Source: Burkholderia lata
GTDB taxonomy: Bacteria > Pseudomonadota > Gammaproteobacteria > Burkholderiales > Burkholderiaceae
Direction: 5' to 3'
Assembly: GCF_000012945.1 (NCBI RefSeq)
Contig: NC_007509.1
Location: 868,001 to 932,000, forward strand
Length of the DNA stretch: 64,000 nt
The first letter of the stretch is position 1. Each line of letters starts with the position of its first letter. Position numbers and translations under genes: made by a program. A model generated the notes under the pieces. It was not told the origin of the DNA. It did not search any database and was given only the letters and a program-made list of their open reading frames with translations. This document shows positions 16,979 through 25,615 of this stretch, in pieces.

Positions 16979-18475
16979 ATGGCCGAACGTATTCACGAAC
17001 TGCTGGATCGCTGGCTGACCGATGCCCCCGAACGGCCGTTCATCCATCTCGCCGACCGCACGCTGAGCTATGCGGACGTCGGCGCGCTGGCCGATGCGCT
17101 CGCGCGCGAACTGCGCGACGACGGTGTGCGCGCCGGCGATCGCGTGCTGGTGGTGGCCGAGAACTGCCCCGAGCACGCGGCGCTGCTGATCGCGTGCAGC
17201 CGCGTCGGCGCGTGGTCGTGCGGCGTCAATGCGCGCATGGCGCCGGGCGAAGTCGACGCATTCGCCGCAAAGGCCGACGCGCGCGTGCTGTATTTCACAT
17301 CGGAAGTTTCGCCGGCCGCCGGCGCCCATGCGGCGCGGCACGATGCCCGCCCGTCCTGCGTGGGCGGCCTCGCGCGCAGCGCCGTGCGCGCCGCGGCGCA
17401 GGTCGAACCCGAACCGCTGGCGAGCGACGTCGCCGCGATCATCTTCACGTCCGGCACGACGGGTGCGCCCAAGGGCGTGATGATGACGCACCGCGGCGTG
17501 CTGCATTTCGCACGCGTCTCCGCGCAATCGCGCGCGCTGGGGCCGGACGACAAGGTCTACGCGTACGCGCCGATGACGCACATCTTCGGGCTGGGCACGG
17601 TGCTGCTCGCGTCGCTGCATGCGGGCGCCGCGCTCGAAATGCGCTCGCGGTTCGAGCCGGCGGAGCTGTTCGACGCGCTCGCGCACCGGCGCGTGAGCCA
17701 GGTGCAGGGCCCGCCGATGCTGTTTGCCCGCCTGCTTCAGCACGGCGAGGAACAGCACATCGCGCACCCCGACGCCCCGCACCTGCGCTACCTGTACGCC
17801 GGCGCCGGGCCGCTCGACAGCGCGCTCAAGCAGAAGGTCGAGGCGATGTTCGGCCAGACCCTGCATCACGGCTACGGACTGTCGGAATACGCGGGCTCGC
17901 TGCACGCGACGCGGCTGGGCGAAACGCGCCACGACACCAGCGCGGGCTACGCGTTTCCGGGCGCCGAACTGCGCATCGTCGATCCGGCCAGCGGCCGCAC
18001 GCTGCCGGCCGGTGAGCGCGGCGAAGTCTGGCTGCGCGGCACGGGCCTGATGCCCGGCTATTTCCGCGATGCGGCCGCCACCGCCGACGTGATGCGCGAC
18101 GGCGGCTGGTACGCGTCCGGCGACCTGGGCGAACTGCACGACGACGGCGCGCTGTTCATCGTCGGACGGCTCAAGGACATGATCATCCGCTCCGGCTTCA
18201 ACGTGTATCCGGGCGAAGTGGAACAGGCGCTCAACGGCTTCCCCGGGATCCGGAACTCGGCCGTGGTCGGCCAGAAGGAAGCAGACGGCAACGAGGCCGT
18301 CGTCGCGTTCGTCGAACTCGATGCCGGGCATCCGCTCGACGAAGCCGCGTTGCGCCGGTATCTGCGCGAACGGCTCGCCGCCTACAAGCACCCGGCGCGC
18401 ATCATTCCCATCGATGCACTGCCGTTCAACGGCAACGGCAAGCTCATGCGGCGGGAATTGCTGGCGCGGCTGTAA
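16979..18475 (+). CDS. AMP-forming acyl-CoA synthetase
   Basis: ANL-superfamily ligase of 498 residues that activates a carboxylic acid with ATP and CoA. The core motifs are all present: IIFTSGTTGAPKGVMMTH (P-loop), YAPMTHIFGLG, HHGYGLSEYAGS, WYASGDLGELHDDG, GRLKDMIIRSGFNVYP (hinge) and the catalytic lysine in FNGNGKLMRREL at the C-terminus. A good AAGGAG precedes the ATG. It closes the forward cluster, giving it two ways of CoA loading (ligase and CaiB transferase), which fits a pathway with a monocarboxylate entry and a dicarboxylate later step. That reading is inference. Confidence 0.92.
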   Translation: MAERIHELLDRWLTDAPERPFIHLADRTLSYADVGALADALARELRDDGVRAGDRVLVVAENCPEHAALLIACSRVGAWSCGVNARMAPGEVDAFAAKADARVLYFTSEVSPAAGAHAARHDARPSCVGGLARSAVRAAAQVEPEPLASDVAAIIFTSGTTGAPKGVMMTHRGVLHFARVSAQSRALGPDDKVYAYAPMTHIFGLGTVLLASLHAGAALEMRSRFEPAELFDALAHRRVSQVQGPPMLFARLLQHGEEQHIAHPDAPHLRYLYAGAGPLDSALKQKVEAMFGQTLHHGYGLSEYAGSLHATRLGETRHDTSAGYAFPGAELRIVDPASGRTLPAGERGEVWLRGTGLMPGYFRDAAATADVMRDGGWYASGDLGELHDDGALFIVGRLKDMIIRSGFNVYPGEVEQALNGFPGIRNSAVVGQKEADGNEAVVAFVELDAGHPLDEAALRRYLRERLAAYKHPARIIPIDALPFNGNGKLMRRELLARL

Positions 18476-18571
18476 CGCGCGAAACAGCGCCGGCGCGGTT
18501 TCCCCTTCCCCGAAAAAACCGCAAAATCTGCAAACCCGCCGACCCTACATTGCTCCTCCAGGAGCCCGCAA

Positions 18572-19405
18572 TTGAAAACCCGAACCCTGACCCAATACGC
18601 CCGGCGCATGGACCCCGTCCTGCGCTGGCTGGCAAGCCACCCCGACGCCGACCCGGATCTGTATCTGCTGGCCGACCTCGCGTGCTTGTCGCCGTATCAC
18701 TTTCATCGCGTCTACCGCGCGATGCTCGGTGAGACGGTGAACGCCACCGTGCAGCGCATTCGCATGCACCGCGCGGCGGTCGCACTGGGCGGGACCGGGG
18801 TGCCATTGCGCGACGTTGCGCAACGCGCCGGCTATACGTCGGACGCTGCCTTCAACCGCGCGTTCGGTGCGACCTTCGGCCTGTCGCCGGGGCGCTACCG
18901 CGCGGCCCGCTCCGTTCCGTTCAATCCACAGGAGCTCGGCATGTATCCCGTTACCATCGAAACCTTCCCTGGCGCCGTACTGGCCGCATTGCCGCACCAC
19001 GGCAGCTATCAGGAGATCGGCCCGGTCTTCACCCGTGCGTTCATGCTGGCCGCCGCCCGCGGCCTGGCGCGCCCCGAGGCGATCGGCTTCGGCGTGTATT
19101 TCGACGATCCCGAGCAGATGCCGGCCGACCGCTTGCGCTCGATGGCCGGCATGTCCGTCGCACCCGACGCCGAGGTGGGCGGCGAGCTGGAACGCTTCGA
19201 GATCCCCGCCGGCCGCTGCGCGATCCTGACCTACACGGGGCCGTACAACGAAATGGACCGCCCGTATAACTGGATGTTCTCCGAATGGCTGCCCGCGAGC
19301 GGGATGGTGCCGGCCGACTTTCCGATGTTCGAGCAGTACCTGAACGACCCGCGCAGCACGCCGCCCGCGCAGTTGCAGACACGCATCTGCATGCCGGTGA
19401 AGTAA
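18572..19405 (+). CDS. AraC-family regulator with GyrI-like effector domain
   Basis: Protein of 277 residues with an N-terminal AraC DNA-binding domain of two helix-turn-helix units (LADLACLSPYHFHRVYRAM and DVAQRAGYTSDAAFNRAF, ending GLSPGRYR near 115) and a C-terminal GyrI-like small-molecule-binding domain (from MYPVTIETFPG on). The start is a TTG with AGGAG eight bases upstream; an ATG 36 bases further in would cut the first helix. Such proteins sense lipophilic or cationic compounds, or act as SbmC/Rob-type regulators. It follows the acyl-CoA synthetase by about 97 bases in the same direction and could regulate that cluster or a distant locus. Confidence 0.88.
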   Translation: MKTRTLTQYARRMDPVLRWLASHPDADPDLYLLADLACLSPYHFHRVYRAMLGETVNATVQRIRMHRAAVALGGTGVPLRDVAQRAGYTSDAAFNRAFGATFGLSPGRYRAARSVPFNPQELGMYPVTIETFPGAVLAALPHHGSYQEIGPVFTRAFMLAAARGLARPEAIGFGVYFDDPEQMPADRLRSMAGMSVAPDAEVGGELERFEIPAGRCAILTYTGPYNEMDRPYNWMFSEWLPASGMVPADFPMFEQYLNDPRSTPPAQLQTRICMPVK

Positions 19406-19532
19406 GCGCCGCGCGGCCACGCGGAGTCACGCCGGGGCCGGTCCGGCGCTGGCCTGTTCCGGCCGTGCACACTCACCGGGGCAGGCTGCGATCGTCCTGG
19501 CGTCTGTACGCGCTCACCGGAGGGATCACCCC

Positions 19533-20462
19533 CTAACCCAGCCAGCGCGCATCGGGCCAGTCGCCCTGGTCGAACGTGGCCTTCACGCAGTCGAGCAGCA
19601 CGGCGACCACGCAGCGCACCGGCGCCGTGGCTTGCCGGCTGCTGGGCGCCGCGAGCACGATCGTGCGGCGGACGCCCGGCGACGCGAGCGGCGCCGCGGT
19701 CAGGATGCCGCGCTCGACCTCCTGCGTCACGCCGACGGCCGGCAGGATCGTCCAGCCGTGGCCTTGCGCGACCAGTTCCTTCTGCACGCTCAGCGCATTG
19801 GTTTCGGCGAAGACCTGCAACGTCACGCCCGCCTCCGCCGCCGCATGCTCGATCGCGGCCCGCAGGCCCTGCGGCGCGGACGGCAGGATGAACGGCTCGC
19901 GCGCGACCCGCTCGAGCGGCAGCGGCCGCTTGCGCGACAGCCCGGCCGACGGCGCCGCGACGGCCCACAGACTCTCGTCGATCAATGCCTTGACGTGCAG
20001 CGCGGGCGTCTCCTTCTGCCCGTACAGCAGCGCCGCATCGACATCCCCCGCTTCGAGCCAGTCCTGCAGGTGGCCCGCATAGCCGATCGTGAGCCGCAGC
20101 CGGATGTGCGGGTAGCGCCGCGCGACCTCGCCCGCGAGACGCGTCGCCAGCAGATCCGACGTGCTGGCCAGCAGCCCGATGCTCACGATGCCCGCCACCG
20201 GCCCCTCGGTCGGCTGGATCTCGGCCTTGGCCCGCGCCACCTCGTTGAGGATGCGGCGCGCGTACTCGAGCATCGTCTTGCCCGACGGCGTGAGCTGCAT
20301 GCCGTGCCGGCTGCGGTCGAACAGTTCCGTCCCCATGTCCTCCTCGAGCAGGCGCAGCTGGCGCGACACGGCCGGCTGCACGAGATTCAACAGGCTCGAC
20401 GCCCGGGTGACGTTGCCCGTTTCGGCCACGGTGACGAAGGCGCGCAGTTGCTTGAGATCCAT
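19533..20462 (-). CDS. LysR-family regulator of the itaconate-type cluster
   Basis: LysR-type transcriptional regulator of 309 residues. The winged helix-turn-helix is at the N-terminus (MDLKQLRAFVTVAETGNVTRASSLLNLVQPAVSRQLRLLEE) and is followed by a periplasmic-binding-protein-like effector domain. It is divergent from the acyl-CoA dehydrogenase that opens the itaconate-type cluster, the same layout as the LysR gene next to the Pseudomonas aeruginosa itaconate genes. Two nested dyads lie just upstream of its ATG. The likely role is activation of the cluster by itaconate or a CoA derivative, with autoregulation; this is inferred from position. Confidence 0.9.
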   Translation of the reverse strand: MDLKQLRAFVTVAETGNVTRASSLLNLVQPAVSRQLRLLEEDMGTELFDRSRHGMQLTPSGKTMLEYARRILNEVARAKAEIQPTEGPVAGIVSIGLLASTSDLLATRLAGEVARRYPHIRLRLTIGYAGHLQDWLEAGDVDAALLYGQKETPALHVKALIDESLWAVAAPSAGLSRKRPLPLERVAREPFILPSAPQGLRAAIEHAAAEAGVTLQVFAETNALSVQKELVAQGHGWTILPAVGVTQEVERGILTAAPLASPGVRRTIVLAAPSSRQATAPVRCVVAVLLDCVKATFDQGDWPDARWLG

Positions 20463-20478
20463 CGCGGATACCTCGATA

Positions 20479-20501
20479 CCAAAAACTGATTTGGCGATCA
20501 G
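20479..20501. promoter_or_regulatory. LysR operator candidate, nested dyads
   Basis: CCAAA-N6-TTTGG at 20479-20494 and CTGAT-N6-ATCAG at 20486-20501, both perfect, in the 112-base gap between the LysR gene and the divergent dehydrogenase. The site starts 16 bases upstream of the LysR ATG, a usual place for an autorepression and activation site. Confidence 0.5.
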
Positions 20502-20574
20502 AAAATTCTATTGTTTAAGAAATCCATCAAAACTTATTATGGACTCAACCCATGCCAATGACGAGACACGATTC

Positions 20575-21747
20575 ATGAGCGCCTCCGTTTTCTCCGCCCC
20601 CGACCAGTACCAGGAAATCCGCGACGCGGTACGCGGCCTGTGCAATCAGTATCCGGCCGAATACCACCGCAAGATCGACGAGGCGCGCGGCTACCCCGAA
20701 GCGTTCGTCACGGCCCTCACGCAAGCAGGCTGGCTGGCCGCGCTGATTCCGCAGGAATACGGCGGCCCGGGCCTGTCGATGGCCGAGGCGTCGGTCATCA
20801 TGGAAGAGATCAACCGCTCCGGCGGCAATTCGGGCGCGTGCCACGGCCAGATGTACGTGATGAACACCATCGTGTTCAGCGGCACCGAAGCGCAGAAGCA
20901 GCGCTACCTGCCGCGCATCGCGGCGGGCGAACTGCGCGTGCAGTCGATGGGCGTGACCGAGCCCACCACCGGCAGCGACACCACCAAGCTCAAGACCACG
21001 GCCGTGAAGAAAGACGGCCGCTGGGTCATCAATGGCCAGAAGGTGTGGATCTCGCGGGTCCAGCACAGCGACCTGCTGATCCTGCTCGCACGCACCACGC
21101 CGCTCGACCAGGTGCAGAAGAAGAGCGACGGCCTGTCGTGCTTCATCGTCGAGCTGGACAAGGCGATCGGCAACGGCCTCACGGTGCGCCCCATCCTCAA
21201 CATGGTCAACCACGAGACCAACGAGCTGTTCTTCGACAACCTGGAGCTGCCGGAAGACGCGCTGCTCGGCACCGAAGGCAAGGGGTTGAAGGTGATCTTC
21301 GACGGCCTGAACGCGGAGCGCACGCTGATCGCGGCCGAATGCATCGGCGACGGCTACTGGTTCCTCGAGAAAGCGCGCGACTACGCGAGCGAGCGCAAGG
21401 TGTTCGGCCGCCCGATCGGGCAGAACCAGGGTATCCAGTTTCCGCTCGCCGAATCGTTCATCGAGCTGGAGGCCGCGAACCTGATGCGCTGGCGCGCCTG
21501 CGAGAAGATCGACGCACGCCAGAACGCCGGAGTCGAAGCCAACATGGCCAAGTACCTGGCCGCGAAGGCAAGCTGGGAAGCGGCCAATGCGTGTCTGCAA
21601 ACGCACGGCGGCTTCGGCTTCGCATGCGAATACGACGTGGAGCGCAAGTTCCGCGAAACGCGCCTGTACCAGGTCGCGCCGATTTCCACCAACATGATCC
21701 TGGGGCATGTAGCCGAGCACGTGCTGCAGCTCCCCCGTTCCTACTGA
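20575..21747 (+). CDS. Acyl-CoA dehydrogenase of the itaconate-type cluster
   Basis: FAD-dependent acyl-CoA dehydrogenase of 390 residues. Blocks seen: [58 protein letters not shown] and [19 protein letters not shown] with the catalytic-base glutamate. Two ATGs are possible, 20539 and 20575; I chose the second because it matches the length of the paralog at 12553, but neither has a strong ribosome site. An acyl-CoA dehydrogenase also sits in the P. aeruginosa itaconate locus, where its step is not firmly assigned. Here it is directly followed by etfB and etfA, so its electron acceptor is encoded with it. Methylsuccinyl-CoA would be a sensible substrate, as inference only. Confidence 0.91.
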   Translation: MSASVFSAPDQYQEIRDAVRGLCNQYPAEYHRKIDEARGYPEAFVTALTQAGWLAALIPQEYGGPGLSMAEASVIMEEINRSGGNSGACHGQMYVMNTIVFSGTEAQKQRYLPRIAAGELRVQSMGVTEPTTGSDTTKLKTTAVKKDGRWVINGQKVWISRVQHSDLLILLARTTPLDQVQKKSDGLSCFIVELDKAIGNGLTVRPILNMVNHETNELFFDNLELPEDALLGTEGKGLKVIFDGLNAERTLIAAECIGDGYWFLEKARDYASERKVFGRPIGQNQGIQFPLAESFIELEAANLMRWRACEKIDARQNAGVEANMAKYLAAKASWEAANACLQTHGGFGFACEYDVERKFRETRLYQVAPISTNMILGHVAEHVLQLPRSY

Positions 21748-21767
21748 TTCCGGAAGGATTCCTCTCC

Positions 21768-22517
21768 ATGAAGATTCTCGTACCCGTCAAGCGCGTGGTG
21801 GACTACAACGTCAAGGTTCGCGTCAAGGGCGACGGCACCGGCGTCGACCTCTCGAACGTCAAGATGTCGATGAACCCGTTCGATGAAATCGCGGTTGAAG
21901 AAGCCGTCCGCCTGAAGGAAGCCGGCGTGGCGACCGAAGTGATCGCGGTATCGGTCGGTGTCGCGCAGGCGCAGGAAACCCTGCGCACGGCGCTGGCGAT
22001 CGGCGCGGATCGCGCGATCCTCGTCGAATCGAACGACGGCGTCGAGCCGCTGGGCGTCGCGAAGATCCTGAAGGCGCTGGTCGACAAGGAACAGCCGCAA
22101 CTGGTGATCGTCGGCAAGCAGGCGATCGACGACGATTCGAACCAGACGGGCCAGATGCTGGCGGCGCTGGCTGGCTTCCCGCAAGCGACGTTCGCATCGA
22201 AGGTCACGGTGGCCGACGGCAAGGCAACGGTCGCACGCGAAGTCGACGGCGGCGCGGAAACGCTGTCGCTTCAACTGCCCGCAGTCGTCACCACCGACCT
22301 GCGCCTGAACGAGCCGCGTTACGTGACGCTGCCGAACATCATGAAGGCGAAGAAGAAGCCGCTGGAAACGGTGAAGCCGGAAGACCTGGGCGTCGACGTT
22401 GCCCCGCGTCTGAAGACGCTGAAGGTGGTCGAGCCGCCGAAGCGCGCGGCCGGCGTGAAGGTGCCGGACGTGCAGACGCTGGTCGAGAAGCTGAAGACCG
22501 AAGCCAAGGTACTGTAA
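21768..22517 (+). CDS. etfB: Electron transfer flavoprotein, beta subunit
   Basis: Beta subunit of the heterodimeric electron transfer flavoprotein, 249 residues, the standard length. It begins [20 protein letters not shown] and has the AMP-binding and recognition-loop region [25 protein letters not shown] and the [25 protein letters not shown] segment that docks to dehydrogenases. ATG follows a GGAAGGA site. It lies 20 bases after the acyl-CoA dehydrogenase and 15 before etfA. Bacteria usually carry a housekeeping copy elsewhere, so this pair is probably dedicated to, or co-induced with, the local dehydrogenase. Confidence 0.96.
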   Translation: MKILVPVKRVVDYNVKVRVKGDGTGVDLSNVKMSMNPFDEIAVEEAVRLKEAGVATEVIAVSVGVAQAQETLRTALAIGADRAILVESNDGVEPLGVAKILKALVDKEQPQLVIVGKQAIDDDSNQTGQMLAALAGFPQATFASKVTVADGKATVAREVDGGAETLSLQLPAVVTTDLRLNEPRYVTLPNIMKAKKKPLETVKPEDLGVDVAPRLKTLKVVEPPKRAAGVKVPDVQTLVEKLKTEAKVL

Positions 22518-22532
22518 GAGGGAGCGGAAAAA

Positions 22533-23477
22533 ATGACGATTCTGGTGATTGCAGAACACGACAACGCGTCGATCAAGGCCGCGACGCTGAACACGGTGGC
22601 GGCGGCCGCCGAAGTTGGCAAATTCGTCGGCGGCGACATTCACGTGCTGGTCGCGGGCCACAATGCGCAAGGCGCAGCCGATGCGGCAGCGAAGATCGCA
22701 GGTGTGTCGAAGGTACTCCTGGCCGATGCGCCGCAACTCGAAGCGGGCCTCGCGGAAAACGTCGAAGCCACCGCGCTGAACATCGCGAAGGATTACTCGC
22801 ACATCCTCGTGCCGGCCACGGCCTACGGCAAGAACGTCACGCCGCGCATCGCCGCGAAGCTGGACGTCGCGCAGATCTCCGAAATCACGGCGGTGGTGTC
22901 GGCCGACACGTTCGAGCGCCCGATCTATGCAGGCAACGCGATCGCGACGGTGCAGTCGGGCGATTCGATCAAGGTGATCACCGTGCGTGCGACCGGGTTC
23001 GATGCGGTGGCAGCGGAAGGCGGCAGTGCAGCGGTCGAGACGATCGCAGTGGCAGCCGATGCCGGCAAGTCGCAGTTCGTGAGCCGCGAAGTGACGAAGC
23101 TGGACCGTCCGGAGCTGACGAGCGCGAACATCATCGTGTCGGGCGGCCGTGGCCTGGGCAGCGGCGAAAACTACACGAAGGTGCTGGAGCCGCTGGCCGA
23201 CAAGCTGAACGCGGCACTGGGTGCGTCGCGCGCGGCAGTCGACGCCGGTTTCGTCCCGAACGACTACCAGGTCGGCCAGACCGGCAAGATCGTCGCGCCG
23301 CAGCTGTATATCGCAGTCGGCATCTCGGGTGCCATTCAGCATCTGGCCGGCATGAAGGATTCGAAGGTGATCGTCGCGATCAACAAGGATCCGGAAGCAC
23401 CGATCTTCAGCGTGGCGGACTACAGCCTCGAAGCCGACCTGTTCGCGGCCGTGCCCGAGCTGGTCAACGCACTCTGA
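22533..23477 (+). CDS. etfA: Electron transfer flavoprotein, alpha subunit
   Basis: Alpha subunit carrying FAD, 314 residues. The C-terminal FAD domain shows SGGRGLGSGENYTKVLEPLAD, GASRAAVDAGFVPNDYQVGQTGK and the signature IAVGISGAIQHLAGMKDSKVIVAINKDPEAP. It receives electrons from acyl-CoA dehydrogenases and passes them to ETF-quinone oxidoreductase at the inner membrane. It is followed by a perfect 13-bp hairpin that separates it from the hydratase gene. Confidence 0.96.
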   Translation: MTILVIAEHDNASIKAATLNTVAAAAEVGKFVGGDIHVLVAGHNAQGAADAAAKIAGVSKVLLADAPQLEAGLAENVEATALNIAKDYSHILVPATAYGKNVTPRIAAKLDVAQISEITAVVSADTFERPIYAGNAIATVQSGDSIKVITVRATGFDAVAAEGGSAAVETIAVAADAGKSQFVSREVTKLDRPELTSANIIVSGGRGLGSGENYTKVLEPLADKLNAALGASRAAVDAGFVPNDYQVGQTGKIVAPQLYIAVGISGAIQHLAGMKDSKVIVAINKDPEAPIFSVADYSLEADLFAAVPELVNAL

Positions 23478-23486
23478 CGGCAAGGT

Positions 23487-23517
23487 CAGCCGGCGCCTGG
23501 CATGCAGGCGCCGGCTG
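23487..23517 (+). terminator. Perfect hairpin between etfA and the hydratase gene
   Basis: 13-bp perfect stem CAGCCGGCGCCTG / CAGGCGCCGGCTG with loop GCATG, starting 10 bases after etfA. No T-run follows. It could terminate part of the transcript or protect the etf mRNA, splitting the LysR-controlled cluster into two expression levels. Confidence 0.55.
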
Positions 23518-23553
23518 CCTGCCGGACGCTTCCATCATCGAGCACGAAACACC

Positions 23554-24411
23554 ATGAGTGTCGAGCCTTCCGAATCCTTCGACGCGTGGGTCGGCCGCAG
23601 TGAAGACAGCGCGGACCGGATTACCCGGGCCCCCGTCCGTCTGCTGCAGGCGACACTGGACTCCGCGAACCCATCCGAACTCCCCGCGACGCTGCCGCCG
23701 CTGTGGCACTGGCTGTACTTCCTGCCGGGCGAGCGCCAGTCGAACATCGGTGTCGACGGCCACCCGCAGCGCGGCGGCTTCCTGCCGCCCGTCACGCTGC
23801 CGCGCCGCATGTGGGCCGGCGGACGGCTGCAGTTCCTGCGCCCGCTGGCCGTCGATGCGCCCGTGCAGCGGCGGTCCACGATCCTGAGCGTGCAGAGCAA
23901 ATCCGGCCGTAGCGGCCAGTTGGTGTTCGTCACCGTCCTGCACGAAACGAGCGACGCCGAGGGCGTAGCCATCCGCGAGGAGCAGGACATCGTGTATCGC
24001 GACGCGCCGCCTCCCGCCGCGGCCGGTGCACCGGCACCGCAGCCGGCACCGGCGCCGACCGACGAGCAGTATTCGCGCGTCGTCACGCCCGACCCGGTGC
24101 TGCTGATGCGCTTTTCAGCCCTCACCTTCAACGGCCACCGGATTCACTACGACCGGCCTTACGCCATGCAGGAGGAAGGTTATCCGGGCCTGGTGGTGCA
24201 CGGCCCGCTGATCGCGATGCTGCTGCTGGAGGAACTGCGCCGCACGCACCCCGAGAAGACTGTACGCAGCTTCGAGTTCAAGGCCGTGAGCCCGCTGTTC
24301 GACACCGCGCCGTTCACGGTGAACGGCACGCTCGACGGTCATGCCGCCCGCCTGTGGGCACGCGGCCCGCAAGGGCAGCTGGCCATGCAGGCCAGCGCCG
24401 AACTGGAATAA
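23554..24411 (+). CDS. ich: Itaconyl-CoA hydratase-type protein (mesaconyl-C4-CoA hydratase family)
   Basis: Double hot-dog hydratase of 285 residues, resembling 3-methylfumaryl-/mesaconyl-C4-CoA hydratase and the hydratase of the P. aeruginosa itaconate pathway. The N-terminal half has PLWHWLYFLPGERQSNIGVDGHP, a Pro/Ala linker lies near 150-170, and the C-terminal half has RFSALTFNGHRIHYDRPYAM with the Asn-His catalytic motif and YPGLVVHGPLIAMLL. In the pathway it adds water to itaconyl-CoA to give citramalyl-CoA. The assignment rests on family pattern plus direct linkage to a CaiB transferase and a citramalyl-CoA-lyase-like gene; mesaconyl-CoA remains an alternative substrate. Confidence 0.82.
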   Translation: MSVEPSESFDAWVGRSEDSADRITRAPVRLLQATLDSANPSELPATLPPLWHWLYFLPGERQSNIGVDGHPQRGGFLPPVTLPRRMWAGGRLQFLRPLAVDAPVQRRSTILSVQSKSGRSGQLVFVTVLHETSDAEGVAIREEQDIVYRDAPPPAAAGAPAPQPAPAPTDEQYSRVVTPDPVLLMRFSALTFNGHRIHYDRPYAMQEEGYPGLVVHGPLIAMLLLEELRRTHPEKTVRSFEFKAVSPLFDTAPFTVNGTLDGHAARLWARGPQGQLAMQASAELE

Positions 24412-24421
24412 CGATCCGATC

Positions 24422-25612
24422 ATGCAAGCTCGAAAAGGCCCGCTGAGCGGGATGACCGTCGTCACACTCGAACACGCGATCGCCGCGCCGTTCTGCACGC
24501 GCCAGCTCGCCGACCTCGGCGCCCGCGTCATCAAGGTGGAACGCCCCGGCGTGGGCGATTTCGCGCGTGCGTACGACCACCGCACCCGTGGTCTCGCATC
24601 GCACTTCGTGTGGACCAACCGGTCGAAGGAAAGCCTCACGCTGGACCTGAAGCAACCGGCCGCGCAAGAAGTGCTGGGCGAACTCGTGGCCCAGGCCGAC
24701 GTGCTGGTGCAGAACCTCGCGCCCGGCGCGGCCGCGCGCATGGGCCTGTCGTTCGATGCGCTGCACGCGAAGCACCCGCGGCTGATCGTCTGCGACATCT
24801 CGGGCTACGGTGCCGACGGCCCCTACCGCGACAAGAAAGCCTACGACCTGCTGATCCAGAGCGAGGCGGCGTTCCTGTCGATCACGGGCACGGCCGACGA
24901 GCCCTGCAAGGCCGGCAACTCGATCGCCGACATCGCGGCGGGCATGTATGCGTACACGGGCATCCTCAGCGCGCTCCTGCAGCGCGGCGTCACGGGCATC
25001 GGCTCGCACGTGGAAATTTCAATGCTCGAGGCGCTGGCCGAGTGGATGGGCTTCCCGATGTACTACGCGTACGACGGCCAGCAGCAGCCGGGCCGCAACG
25101 GCGCCGCGCACGCGACCATCTACCCTTACGGCCCGTTCAAGGCCGGCGACGGCCGCGTCGTGATGCTCGGCCTGCAGAACGAGCGCGAATGGAAAGCGTT
25201 CTGCGATGTCGTGCTGCGCGACCCGGCGCTCGCGACCGATCCGCGCTTCGACGCCAACGTGCACCGCTCGGAACACCGTGCGGAGCTGAAGGCCGTGATC
25301 GAACAGGCGTTCTCCTCCCTCACCGCGCAGGACGTGATCGCGCGCCTCGACGAAGCGCAGATCGCGAACGCCGCCGTGAACCAGGTCGGCGATCTGTGGA
25401 CGCATCCGCAACTGCACGCGCGCCAGCGTTTTCGCTCGATCGACTCGCCGGCCGGCGAACTGCAGGCGCTGCTGCCGCCCGCCACGGTCGACAGCTTCGA
25501 CGTGCGCATGGATGCGGTGCCCGCGCTCGGCGAGCACAGCGCGGCCATCCTGCATGAACTCGGGCGCACCGACGCCGATATCGAACAACTGCGCGCCGCC
25601 GGCGTGATCTGA
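24422..25612 (+). CDS. ict: Itaconate CoA-transferase-type CaiB/BaiF protein
   Basis: Family III CoA-transferase of 396 residues, predicted to form itaconyl-CoA (or mesaconyl-CoA) from succinyl-CoA. Visible are LEHAIAAPFCTRQLADLGARVIKVERP, NRSKESLTLDLKQPAA, GPYRDKKAYDLLIQSEAAFLS with the catalytic aspartate (AYD), and NSIADIAAGMYAYTGILSALL. The ATG is 10 bases after the hydratase stop and the gene ends 3 bases before the lyase, so the three genes are one translational block. In P. aeruginosa the same three activities convert host-derived itaconate to acetyl-CoA and pyruvate. Substrate choice here is by synteny and family, not by residue analysis. Confidence 0.82.
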   Translation: MQARKGPLSGMTVVTLEHAIAAPFCTRQLADLGARVIKVERPGVGDFARAYDHRTRGLASHFVWTNRSKESLTLDLKQPAAQEVLGELVAQADVLVQNLAPGAAARMGLSFDALHAKHPRLIVCDISGYGADGPYRDKKAYDLLIQSEAAFLSITGTADEPCKAGNSIADIAAGMYAYTGILSALLQRGVTGIGSHVEISMLEALAEWMGFPMYYAYDGQQQPGRNGAAHATIYPYGPFKAGDGRVVMLGLQNEREWKAFCDVVLRDPALATDPRFDANVHRSEHRAELKAVIEQAFSSLTAQDVIARLDEAQIANAAVNQVGDLWTHPQLHARQRFRSIDSPAGELQALLPPATVDSFDVRMDAVPALGEHSAAILHELGRTDADIEQLRAAGVI

Positions 25613-25615
25613 GCC

